DNA from: Nematostella vectensis
Lineage: Eukaryota; Cnidaria; Anthozoa; Actiniaria; Edwardsiidae
Direction: 5' to 3'
NCBI RefSeq assembly: GCF_932526225.1
Contig: NC_064036.1
Coordinates: 16,886,953 to 16,950,952 of the forward strand
Length of the DNA stretch: 64,000 nt
Both the position numbers and the translations under genes were made by a program. Positions within the stretch are counted from its first letter, which is position 1, and each line of letters begins with the position of its first letter. Positions 54,536 to 64,000 of the stretch are shown in pieces. The notes under the pieces were generated by a model. The model was not told the DNA's origin and did no database searches. It saw only the letters and a list, made by a program, of their open reading frames with translations.

Positions 54536-54575
54536 TCAAAAAAGGTCGTGAACTGGAAGGCCCGGGTCCAGCCAT
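54536..54575 (-). CDS. Possible alternative first exon (short)
   Basis: An ATG in good context (ACAAATGG) gives MAGPGPSSSRPFL, ending in phase 1 at a perfect GTAAGT donor. Phase is compatible with the exon at 49367-49415. The evidence is only the start codon, the donor and phase. The 65-bp array begins about 80 bp downstream in the putative intron. Confidence 0.25.
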
Positions 54576-57500
54576 TTGTAACGTAGATCGAGATGTCAAT
54601 CAAATTACATGATATAATAATATATGCGCGCTATACTAGCTCCCGTCTTCAGTCTTCTTAGTTATTGCTAAAGATCGTTGTGTGGTTACAAGTTTTCCCA
54701 TTATATTTAAATCAAATAATTATTCAATTTTAGGAAACAAATCTGAACAATTTTGCCATTGCATTTTGTGCGCGCTCTGCATGCGCAATCAAGAATGAAA
54801 CAAACGATATTTTCTTTTTTCTCATACAATTCTCTGCTTTAAAAAGTTTTCGCTATTCTGTTGCCGTCTCAAAATTTTAACGAATTTAAAGAAAATGCGT
54901 TGTTTCAGATTTTGCCGTCAAAACAGGAAATTATGCACTTGATTAAATCTCCTTTCGCGCGGCCAAGAAAATTTTCAGAGCTCTGTAGAAAATTCAAATT
55001 GCAATCAAATTCAATCCCCTTTTCAGAATTTAAAAGCTTTTTAAAGCTTTTTTAAAAGCCTTTGAAAGCTTTCTTTGGCTAGATTGCTTAGTTAAAGGTT
55101 TTAAGAACTTTAAATAAATTTCTTCAGTTTCTTAGGTTTCAAATATTCCCGAGTTCCCCCCTTCAACTGTTTGTGGAATCCGATTACAGGGAGTGAAAAT
55201 CGTGGAATGGAATAGGAATGCGTGGATTGCTCAGTAGAGAAGACCTTTGAACCCAGCATTCGAGGAAAATGGCGCCTTCTTCATCGCAGTCATTGCCCCT
55301 GTACCCTACTCACCTGCGAGGACGGTCGAATATCTTAAGACTGAATAAGACAGATGATTTAGTCGTATGAGACCTGCCTACGACACGTCTTAGCCCTGAA
55401 TTACACAATACGACTTTCGAGGCCGACCGTCCTAGCGGGGTCGTACGCTGATTTACACTCTACGATTCGAGTTGTAGAGTCGTTGCGGGCAAGTCGGATA
55501 TGAGCAGACTCGTACCCTGTCGTTATTTGCTGTTGCGTGGATGTCCACAGGAACCCTGAAGCGAAGACTGGGAAAAAAAATGGGAGATTACAGATCCAAG
55601 ATGGCGGACGAAATCGGCGCTAGCAAATGTTACGATTTTTTACAGACTAAACAGCTCAGAATATTTCCTTTTCTGGAAACACTTTTTCTGTTTTGACATT
55701 CGAGGCATCAAACATTGAAACAACCAATCACAGATCAAATTGTAAGATGACGTCATAACACTCGCTGGACCTAAGTAAAAAAACATGGTGGCCATAGAGA
55801 GTCGAGAATAAGAGCATAAAACAGTATCTTTCTGATTTTTGGTAGGGTTTTAGACGTATCAAAACTTGAAAGACTTGTAGAAAAGCCTTTGGGCGCAAAG
55901 ATATGGTAAAATTTATATTTAGAATGGCTATGTTCGGTGGGAAAGTCCGATTTGCTAAAGTCAATAGGTGACGGCGAGGATCATCACAATTGAATTACAT
56001 CATGGAAGCGTAATTATACTGGAATTCGAAGGCACACTTAACGGTGGACAAGCAGGCATGGATTCTTGACCCTGGAGTTGACTACTCAGTACTGCAAATG
56101 GTATTCGTTGCGTCCTCCGAAGCTCATAATGCATGCATAAATACATGCCTTACGGTGTGTTGTGTTTAGTTTCAATAAGTTATATATGCAGCCCGTCCGA
56201 GTTTGTCGATCATGAACATTCAGTATTCAAATTGCCTTGTGCAGGAGCTGTTAAAAGCTAAATGGGGGTCTAGAATTTTTCAAAGGCGGTTCAATTTATG
56301 AAAACTATTACAAAAGCTTTGTGCTTAACAAGGATTGGACCATTGGACCACATTGGACCACACCTAGATCAGCCACTGCAGAAAATGCCTTGACACATAC
56401 AGTATTTCATATTTGTTTTAATGTCTTAATAGTGGTATAAGCTTATATCATCTCATCTCCTACACACAAAAAGCATGTGGTACACAGAATATCAAATAAA
56501 GCAAATAGAAGACACAGTTTGAATTTTTTTCGGTTGGCTTGTACCAACCTACCCATCTTGTGTATAACTCTTGAATTTAAATATTTGACAATGTCCCTAA
56601 AGCATGAATGGGCTATGACTTGATAGCCGAAAGGCTGAATGGGCTTAGGATTTATATGCCTTGAAGGTTAGAGGGATAATTGCCCAGGGGTGGGTTGGAA
56701 AGGGGGGCAGTATTCAGTTATAAACATTATGAAATGTTCCAACAGAGCTCAAAATTTCATACACCCAAAAAGGATGGAAACTTGCCAACCTCAAAATACA
56801 CAAGCCTGTTGGTAAAATGTTCAATCCCAAAGAAATGCAGTGAACACATGTTATGTTGTAAATGTTTTTACAGCATAATGCAATATGTCTAGAAAACAAA
56901 TCATTTTCATGAGCTTGTCATGTCAAATTTTCAGTCAGAGTAAATGGGAGAAAAGTGGAAACAATTTCATACAATTTTTACAATCAAGCACCATACATAA
57001 AAGTGATGTGAAATAATCATAGATCCCCTCTCATTTCAAAAGCCCATTGCACCTTTTGAATGCACAATATGCTGTGACTTATATTATGTTTTAGTGCGAA
57101 TTAAAAAACCCAGAAGTATAATACTGTGTTAGCTCTGGGGATTTAATACATAGAAACTTTTTAACCACCTTCATCCATGCTCTTGGTTTATACTCGGATC
57201 ATACTAGAAGTAGAAAACCCTTCCCTCACTAGAAAATATGTTATTACTAGAAAACCTATTTTCAACAAGGGGTCCATGGACCAGGGGCAGGGCCGTAGCA
57301 GAGGCTGGGGTGCAAATCTCCATTAACGTTGATAGCCATATAATCTAATACCATTTTTCCACCAAGCATCATTCTTTAAGCATTGTCTTTGTAAATATGA
57401 AGGGGGTCCCCCTATTTTCTTGACAGTGCTACAGAACTGAGGGGTCAGTTTGTAACCATACTTTCAAAATGTGTAATAGTCAATAACACATAGCTAGAAC

Positions 57501-59160
57501 AAATAAAACAAATATTCAATAATAAAAAAAAATGTTTTTTTATCAATAAGAGTAGAATTCAAAGGAGAAAACTCAATGATCTCTCTGTCCATCCTTATAT
57601 ATTTACTTATCTTCATCTTCTTTGCCATGGTCAATATTTGAAATAAATTGTAACAATTATATTAAGAAAAGAGGAAGGGGTTTTTTCAATTTGATTTATA
57701 GAGTACAGTAGCTTATTATTTGTGATGGCCTTATTGCAGAGGAGCCAACTGAAACTACAGCCTCACACACTAATTTTATTTTATTTTTACTCAATTTAGC
57801 TATTTAATAATAAACTTTGGCAGCGCTGTATAAGATTTCTGGTTTTAAAATCAGCCAGAAAAAGCAAAAAATGATAGCAATAAATACGGCTAGGCTAGCT
57901 ATCAAACGAAGCAGTCCACTTGACAGTGTAGGGAGGGCCCTTGTTTCCTATACTTATGTCGGTGATGTGCAGAGCTCAACACGATATTGTTTAAAGAAGC
58001 CAAACGTCCCAGCAACTGGCGTCGCGTCCCATATAGACACTTACCGATTTCTAAAGCTACATAACCCCTTATTCTTAGAATAATTTTTTCTTAGCCCAGA
58101 AAAATTATTGTAGAGAGATCTTGGCAAATGTCTACATGTGTTTGGGTTCGAAATTGGTCAAACATGCCGCTGCAGAGCTCCAATTCCCTTCGAATAAATA
58201 CTTACCATCTTCCATATTTTTACTCCATCGCTTCGAGGCCTTGCACGAGATATCTTGGAAAGATGACCTAACACACTGGCTGCTCTAAAATTGCAAAAAT
58301 CGACGGGAAAAAGCTTTTAAAGCGAAAAATATATCTTCCCGGCGGTAAAAGGCGAGGGGCTTGAATGATGACGTCATAATCCATTTAGGCCGCCATATTT
58401 GTGTTTCCAGAAAAGGAAATATTCTGAGCTGCTAAAAAAGACCTATACATACTGCATTTCTTTCTTGTAAAATTCCATGTGCACATGAAATAACTGCAGA
58501 AATAGCCTATATACTTTCCTGGAGTTTGGAATTCGGCGTAAGATCATGTGCGAATAGTGACTTTCTCGCTCTAGAGCTTCTTCTAGGGAACATAAAGACA
58601 GTATGTGCTCGAATTAAATCTCTGAAAGTAGATATTTGTAACACAGAGAGGGCCAGAGGGTTTTTGCGTCCTCAGTGGATCTTTTACGTCCCTTCGGTTC
58701 AGGTTAGTAAAAAGACTGGACCTCCGGTTAAGTGTCCTTATCCGAGAAGACTGGAAACACGGGAGAATAACTCAATTGTGACACAAATTCGAATCAAGGC
58801 AGGAACCCGGAAAAAATCCCCTGTTTGAGTCAGGATTTGAACCCGTGCTTCACTTATTTGGGGTTATTCGGTGCTTACCCTCCTCGGGCCTAGAGAGCAT
58901 CGGTATTCGCTTGCTTTGAAACAAACGTGCCCCAGATGAGAGCAGTCACAGACTGAATTTTCGCAGAGCACCCCCCCCCCCCAACCCTCGCAAGAAAAAT
59001 CAGAAAACTATATAATCGATCAAAAAGGAACTATGAATCCAAGAAATTGACTTTTTTTACAGATATGTTTGGTACACAACTAATGTTTTGTTCGCCCGTG
59101 GTTCTATGAATTCCGTAATTCAAACACCGCTCGCAGCTTAGGTCGGGAAACTAAAAGCTG
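54576..59160. other. Non-coding region with dispersed inverted repeats
   Basis: A 31-bp sequence (CAGCTCAGAATATTTCCTTT then TCTGGAAACAC, 55657-55687) is inverted at 58402-58432, bracketing ~2.8 kb that may be a degraded element. A good donor (GAAGATG|GTAAGT, minus, near 58200) has a short open frame before it but no family match. A run of C is at 58971. No gene could be supported. Confidence 0.45.
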
Positions 59161-59162
59161 TA

Positions 59163-59507
59163 GAGGCTGGTTCTCACGAGCGACGACGGAACTGTAAGAG
59201 ACTTATGTCGCGTGAGAACCGGCTCGACGTAAGCAAGCGCAAGCATAAGCATAAGCGCAAGAAGAACGGGAAGTTTTGATAATCTTACGTCTTTGCTACG
59301 CTTACGTCGCGTGAAAACCGGATCGACGTAAGCATTAGCGAAACATAAGCATAAATTAACCAAACTCGTCGAGGAGGTATGGGCACTAGCCTACGAATTG
59401 AGCATGCGTAAAACCTTGCGCTTGCGTCGAGCCAGTTTTCACGCGACACAAGACTCTTACGCTTCCGTCTCCGCTTACGCTTACGTCTTCGTGAGAACCA
59501 GCCTTAA
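59163..59507. mobile_element. MITE with AGGCTGGTTCTCACGA terminal inverted repeats
   Basis: The left end AGGCTGGTTCTCACGA is inverted at the right (TCGTGAGAACCAGCCT). Inside are subrepeats such as GTCGCGTGA(G/A)AACCGG and runs of AAGC(A/G)CAAGC, some in inverted orientation. ~345 bp, non-coding. Target duplication not resolved. Confidence 0.65.
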
Positions 59508-59738
59508 AGCTCGTCCTCGATCGTCGGCGGCGTAGGATAAGCATTTTGTAAGTCCCGCCGGGTAGAGAACAAGAAGGCTGTTTCTTGAAACCACAAGTTG
59601 TTTACTGCACGAAGAAGAACCAAAGAACTCTAGCGAAGAAATGACTTACAAGGAACTTATTTTATAGTCGATTTTATTTCTTGAATCACTCGGTTGTATT
59701 TTTTTACGACGTTTCGCAATGCTGCCTTCATCAGGATT

Positions 59739-59999
59739 ACTGTCGAATCCGTTGTATCGCGACCCGCGTTTTCAAAACCCGATTTGTTTTGGTTTTCTGT
59801 TCCGTCATTAAAATCATTCTGAGCCAATCAAAGTCTCGCTTTGTACACTTCCCTGGCTATCCTCTGGTCGAAAACTAGACAGTGACGCGACACAAAGCCA
59901 GGCAACTGCACTAGGCGAGAGATGGCCAAAGGAAAAGACAAAAACAAATCGATGTTTTGAAAATGCGGCGTCGCGATACAACGGATTCGACAGTAACGG
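59739..59999. repeat. ~260-bp inverted repeat at the duplication edge
   Basis: TTACTGTCGAATCCGTTGTA then TCGCGACCCGCGTTTTCAAA on the left is inverted on the right (TTTTGAAAATGCGGCGTCGC then GATACAACGGATTCGACAGT). The right arm is also the first sequence of the window, so the left-hand duplicate probably has the same hairpin just outside. Confidence 0.7.
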
Positions 60000-60201
60000 T
60001 AAATTATGACGAGCAAAAACTCTTTTAAAGTCGAAGTATATCTGCGTGTGTGCGACTACTAGCACTCATATGTTTTGTAAGCATATGTTTTGATTGGTTT
60101 GTCCCGGGGGTGAATGCGTAATCAAGACACACACATATACTTTTTACACAGTCATATTCTAAATTGTCAAACGTCTTACGCAAGAGAAACTAAACTACTA
60201 A

Positions 60202-62269
60202 CACAGCGCGAAAAGACGTATATTCGGGTCCGCATATTGATGAAAACGCTACGTAGTACGTCCCGTGTTCGACGATGTACGGACGTTTTCGTTCTGCACG
60301 TCTTCACGTGTGCGGGACGTCTGCGATTCCGAATCCGCTCAGTTTGTCCATTTTCAAGTCCGCACACTGATGAAAATTTCGGGTATAGCGAGTACGTAAA
60401 CTCCTAAATACTGGCCGTTTACAAACGTATTCGGGTCCGAACTGAGCTAAAAAAGAGCACGCACACGCTTGAATACATGCCGTTTTCGTGTGATTTACGG
60501 GTTGAAAACGATCCTGCCGGTTCTACTTTTTCTTCTTAAAAAACTTTGGAAATTCACTATTGTATGAAATTCACCATTGTATTACATAACAGACTGTGTT
60601 TTTAATGGTTTTAAGGCAAATGCTTTGTTTGGTAACTGTGTGCATTATAAGGGACAAACAATAGACTTTCTAAAACCTAAAACCCTTATCTGCAGTCGTC
60701 CCTGATACATTTCTGTTTTTCCTATGGCTAGGTGTGCAGTTTATGAGGAAGTTCACAAGAGATACCAGGCTACATGCAATGCCATTTCCTGACAACTGCA
60801 AGGAGATGTTTAGTGTCCTTCCTGCCTGCAGTGAAGGATCAGTGGCCGACACCCTACATGCTGGTGACATAACTCTACAAGTGTCTCCTCGTCCACCTAT
60901 CAAGAGAGTCGCTCTCGACTGCCTAGAGTCAGCCGCCATGGCTGATCTGTACAGCGCGTTATATCCAGACCAGGACATTCACTGCCCGAGGCTGTGCGAC
61001 AGCTACTCTAAAGTTCTACTAAATGGTGTTATGTGTAGAACTACACAAACAGTTGGAGTCATTGTTTGTTGTCCAGACGGGGAAAGCAGGCCTGCTAAAG
61101 TGCAAAGATTCATAAGACATGATGTCATTTTCAAAAACTCTAACGATGGGAAACGACGCAGAAGGACGGATGATGTAGCGGAGGTGGAGTGGTTCAACAG
61201 TCACCCAGAAAGGCATTCCCGCTACCCTGCACCACTGGAGGTGTGGTCAACGGACACTTCTTACCGGGCATATGTTTTTTTACAGATATCAAGGCCCAGT
61301 GCATATTAGTTAGGTACAGTAAAGTTTAATCACGGTATGGAGACAGTGAATGTAGTCATTCCTTTAGTAGGAAGATTTATTTTGTAAGCGCTTACCTTCG
61401 ACACATTCCCAAGTTACTTTTGCTTTATTCAGCGGTTGTCACTTCTCTTTATAAGAATTGTTATCTTCATGGGAAAGTAGTAACAGTAGAATGGGTTTCA
61501 TCTGACTTTGAAATGAAAACTAAACACCGACTTTTATACACTACATAATTTGTATTGTATTCTCCTTCTAATAGTGGGAAAGTGAGTGGTAGTTATCGTT
61601 TCACAGTCGGATGAAAAACACTATTTTCATTTAGCATTAAAATATATACTCTTTCACGGGTTTTATCGAGATGACTTTTAAATTGCTTGTATTTAAATGT
61701 GTTTTCACATGCGTAATTTAATATATAGTGACAAATAAACAAATCTTGGATATAAACGCTTGCGTACTGAAGTTTGTCCTTTTTTTCAATTATTTTTCAA
61801 GTCGCAACTAAAATTTGACGTCACATCTATGAATTTGAAGTCACAACTTTGAAATTTGAAGTAACAACTATGAAATTGGGCCGAGTCATATAAACCCCGA
61901 ACACTCCTTTTTTGGCTATTGGCTACTGGTCGGACCTGCTATATAGAAACACGGCGACAACGACACTTGGCAGAAAAACACGGAATTCGGGCGGCAATCT
62001 TGTGTTGTAATGGGCTAGTTACTGTTTTAGTCGTTTTGGCTTGAAAAACTTGTACATGACCCGCAAACGCTTGCATGCGTGATATCAGGTGTATACATCT
62101 CTGAACATGCCAGTACACTCCGTATGTGACGGCATACAAGGGTGTTCAAGACGAACATCCTTGAACACGTGACGTGGCGAGTGCATCTTGAACATGCCCG
62201 CAACACGTGACATGGCGCAGCCATTTTCATGACTTGAACACGCTTGAAAATGTACGGTTTTGCGCTGTG
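60202..62269. mobile_element. CACTA/EnSpm-like DNA transposon inserted in the right-hand duplicate
   Basis: The ends are CACAGCGCGAAAA and the inverted TTTTGCGCTGTG, and the flanks are a 3-bp duplication TAA (60199-60201 and 62270-62272). The left-hand duplicate (near 238-243) has the uninterrupted site, so the 2068-bp insertion is later than the duplication. CAC...GTG termini with a 3-bp target duplication are diagnostic of the CACTA superfamily; PIF/Harbinger also makes TWA duplications but usually has GG-rich ends. Subterminal ACACG-type motifs recur near the right end. Confidence 0.78.
60734..61309 (+). CDS. ORF of the inserted CACTA-like transposon (transposase-associated, probably C-terminal part)
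   Basis: A 191-residue open frame in the 2.07-kb insertion. It has an N-terminal half with Cys and acidic residues and a C-terminal motif VEWFNSHPERHSRY..P..VW. I associate this type of ending with proteins of animal CACTA/EnSpm-type elements, but only from memory. A likely acceptor (TTTTTCCTATGGCTAG) precedes it at about 60730, so it may be the last exon of a spliced element gene. No complete transposase catalytic core fits in this length, so the element is probably non-autonomous or deleted. Confidence 0.45.
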   Translation: MQFMRKFTRDTRLHAMPFPDNCKEMFSVLPACSEGSVADTLHAGDITLQVSPRPPIKRVALDCLESAAMADLYSALYPDQDIHCPRLCDSYSKVLLNGVMCRTTQTVGVIVCCPDGESRPAKVQRFIRHDVIFKNSNDGKRRRRTDDVAEVEWFNSHPERHSRYPAPLEVWSTDTSYRAYVFLQISRPSAY

Positions 62270-62563
62270 TAAAATAAAAGGTTGTGATAAATATAAGAGC
62301 CAGATACTCAAAAATAAGAGTTACAAACGAAAAGTTCAAAAAGTTAATTATGTTTTCAAACAAGGTAAGTATAAACAATACGTAAGTACCAACAAGATGA
62401 AACTAAACTCTAGTGCGTGTCAGGTTTGTTGCTGTAAACAATATTTGGTGGACGCCTTTTTGTCAACGACAATTTTAAGTCCTCTCCCCATTCATCCAAT
62501 TCATCCCTCATCCACCCTCCCCCCCTTGTCATATGATGCAGAGTCCCTTACAATACCGTGTTG

Positions 62564-62969
62564 CAGGCCCGTAGCCAGGATTTTAAGCGGGATGGTTAGT
62601 TTTTTCCATTTTTATTAGCAGACCAAACTTCTGGTATACGCCTCTCCTCGCCTTACTACATAAGGCAATCAATACTTCAAATAACTTCAATTGTATTTAA
62701 AATGGAATTAATAGGGTGGATGCCAATGTGTGTATGCTAGTGTGCTTTTAAAGTCCACATTTATGATAATAATAAAGATAATTATTTTTAAAAAGATCTT
62801 TATATTCTATTTAAAGACAGCTTGATGTGCACGATATGTCTGGCCAAACGTTAAATTTTTTTGTTAACTCTTAGCGGACCTTCAAGCCGAATTTGGGGTG
62901 TGTGTGTGTGTGTGTGTTTGTGGGGGGGGTTTCGTCCGAACCCTCCGAACCCCTCTGGCTACGGGCCTG
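62564..62969. mobile_element. MITE with CAGGCCCGTAGCCAG terminal inverted repeats (right copy)
   Basis: Same element as at 537-951 at the equivalent site of the duplicate, so its insertion predates the segmental duplication. The GT/G tract is shorter here. Confidence 0.65.
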
Positions 62970-62997
62970 TGTTGTCGGATGCCTTTACGTGACTCGA

Positions 62998-63131
62998 TTA
63001 CAATGGGCGACTAGTACGTTCTAATCTACAAAGACAAACGGCTGCGATGATTATAGCGATTAAGGTGACAGCTAGCACTACTATGCAAACAATCAGTATA
63101 ATCTGCAGAATCCTGGATGTTTCCTTTTCTT
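62998..63131 (-). CDS. Transmembrane exon and C-terminus (copy B, paralogous gene)
   Basis: 134 nt with acceptor TTTTTTTTTCAG and TAA at 62998-63000. It encodes the same membrane span as copy A, followed by CLCRLERTSRPL. Phase and neighbours are conserved, so this is the 3' end of a second Calx-beta/TM gene, most of which lies beyond the right edge. Confidence 0.72.
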
Positions 63132-63353
63132 CTGAAAAAAAAAAACATACATGTTGCTTTAGGACATCTATCGAAACGTACAAGAGGATAAGAAAGATTT
63201 TTATAATGATATGACTTTACACCGCAGTATTCATCTAACTAGTAGCGTGAACCCAACAGTGGTCACCTTAATCTATGTGACCTACCAAGAACCAATGGTG
63301 CGTTTTGGGTACTTTTTGAAGATAAAGATCCAAGCATCAAACTAAAGTCTTAC

Positions 63354-63389
63354 CTTTCTCCTTTTGCTGTTTCGCCTTTAATGCTTCTT
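63354..63389 (-). CDS. Charged juxtamembrane linker exon (copy B)
   Basis: 36-nt microexon matching copy A at 1351-1386, with intact acceptor TTCTTGCAG and donor AAAG|GTAAGA, phase 1 to 1. Confidence 0.7.
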
Positions 63390-63570
63390 CTGCAAGAACA
63401 ATAAGATATTTTCGAAAAGTCTAAAAATATCCTTTGGTTAAATAAGAAAACAATAGAGAATGGAAAAATAACAGCTTAAAAAAATTAAAGAATAAGTTAG
63501 AATAACAAATAGATAAGTTTGTCTTATCAGAGGTTGCAACAAGACGTCAGAAAAGGGAATTATTGCATAC

Positions 63571-63821
63571 CGTTGTCATACTCATCGGTTATTCGCACGA
63601 CACAGGTATCCCGCGTTGTGTTTACCACGGCCTTTGTAGGGTCTACAGGGGTGAAACTAATCGAAAAGAGCTCGTCACTTTCCGCTATGCTGTCGGTCAC
63701 GATCGTGATGTTAGCAGACACTTCGGTTTGCTCGGGGGCGAACGTGATAATGTCATCTTTGAAATCCCGGATGTCGGCCTTAATCATTGCTGTCCACACC
63801 ATGCTCTGAACCTCTATGAGC
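63571..63821 (-). CDS. Last Calx-beta domain, C-terminal half exon (copy B)
   Basis: 251 nt, phase 2 to 1, same acceptor GTCCCAG|G and donor AACG|GTATGC as copy A. The translation from MVWTAMIKADIRDFK to ITDEYDN is unchanged relative to copy A, so both copies have been kept functional or the duplication is very recent. Confidence 0.82.
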
Positions 63822-64000
63822 CTGGGACGAAAGACAGATAAGTGTTAATGAGCCTGTGACGAGAAACAGATAAGTGTGTATAGACCTAAGACTACAGACA
63901 CATAAGTGTAAATGAAACTGGGCAAGAGATAGATAAGAGTGAGTGATCCTGGGACGAGAGACAGATGAGTGTGAATAAACCTGGGACGGGAGACAGATAA
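63822..64000. repeat. 31-bp splice-acceptor minisatellite (copy B, runs off the window)
   Basis: Same array as at 1819-2135, in the duplicate gene. Unit-level differences are small, so the array existed before the duplication. Confidence 0.85.

Larger units (their letters stand above)
59974..64000. repeat. Segmental duplication, right copy
   Basis: Right-hand copy of the sequence at 1-1994, in the same orientation, interrupted by the CACTA-like insertion at 60202-62269. The same-strand arrangement implies tandem duplication of a unit of about 60 kb. Confidence 0.92.

Noticed and set aside
58826-58915. tRNA gene or tRNA-derived SINE on the minus strand
   Set aside because: GGGTTCAAATCC resembles a B box, but no matching A box, acceptor stem or anticodon arm could be folded around it.

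Overview
This is eukaryotic, almost certainly animal, genomic DNA. Coding sequence is split into short exons bounded by GT..AG introns, and most of the window is introns, minisatellites and small inverted-repeat elements. Calx-beta ectodomain repeats and a tandem receptor-type tyrosine phosphatase (RPTP) point to a metazoan. The intron-rich, minisatellite- and MITE-rich texture would suit an anthozoan cnidarian such as a sea anemone, but that is an inference and the species cannot be fixed from sequence alone. All convincing genes lie on the minus strand.

Left half (about 0.98-25.3 kb, minus strand): one gene for a cell-surface protein. It starts with a signal-peptide exon at 25.29 kb and runs through about eleven Calx-beta domains. 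Each domain is built from two exons: a 106-109 nt phase 1-2 exon for the N-terminal half and a 227-251 nt phase 2-1 exon for the C-terminal half. It ends with a charged linker and a transmembrane exon at 1.1-0.98 kb. Five of the domain units (about 1.55 kb each, introns included) are nearly identical tandem copies between 14.7 and 22.5 kb.

Middle (27.36-49.4 kb, minus strand): the 3' part of a tandem-domain RPTP gene. It contains the last two exons of D1 (AGVGRTG loop onward) and a complete D2 ending in a stop at 27.36 kb. D2 carries pseudophosphatase-type changes. The 5' two-thirds of D1, including WPD and the HCS of the signature, is not found. Where it should lie there is a 12.9 kb intron made almost wholly of two minisatellites (37 bp and 34 bp units). 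Candidate upstream exons are at 49.4, 51.6 and 54.5 kb.

Right end (59.97-64 kb): a second copy of the first ~2 kb of the window, including the transmembrane exon and the last Calx-beta exon. A 2.07 kb CACTA-like transposon is inserted in this copy. The order is therefore [Calx-beta/TM gene copy A, 3' end] - [RPTP] - [Calx-beta/TM gene copy B], all on the minus strand. Either Calx-beta/TM genes alternate with an RPTP gene, or Calx-beta ectodomain, TM and PTP exons form one long receptor gene that has been tandemly duplicated. The sequence alone does not settle this.

The most striking pattern is that several minisatellites sit on exon-intron junctions and their units contain the splice signal itself: acceptors at 1.8 and 30.4 kb, exon end plus donor at 9.4-10 kb, donor-like motifs at 29.4, 36.7-40.4, 40.4-49.4 and 53-54.4 kb. 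Introns of these genes therefore contain tens to hundreds of tandem splice-site-like sequences in the sense orientation.
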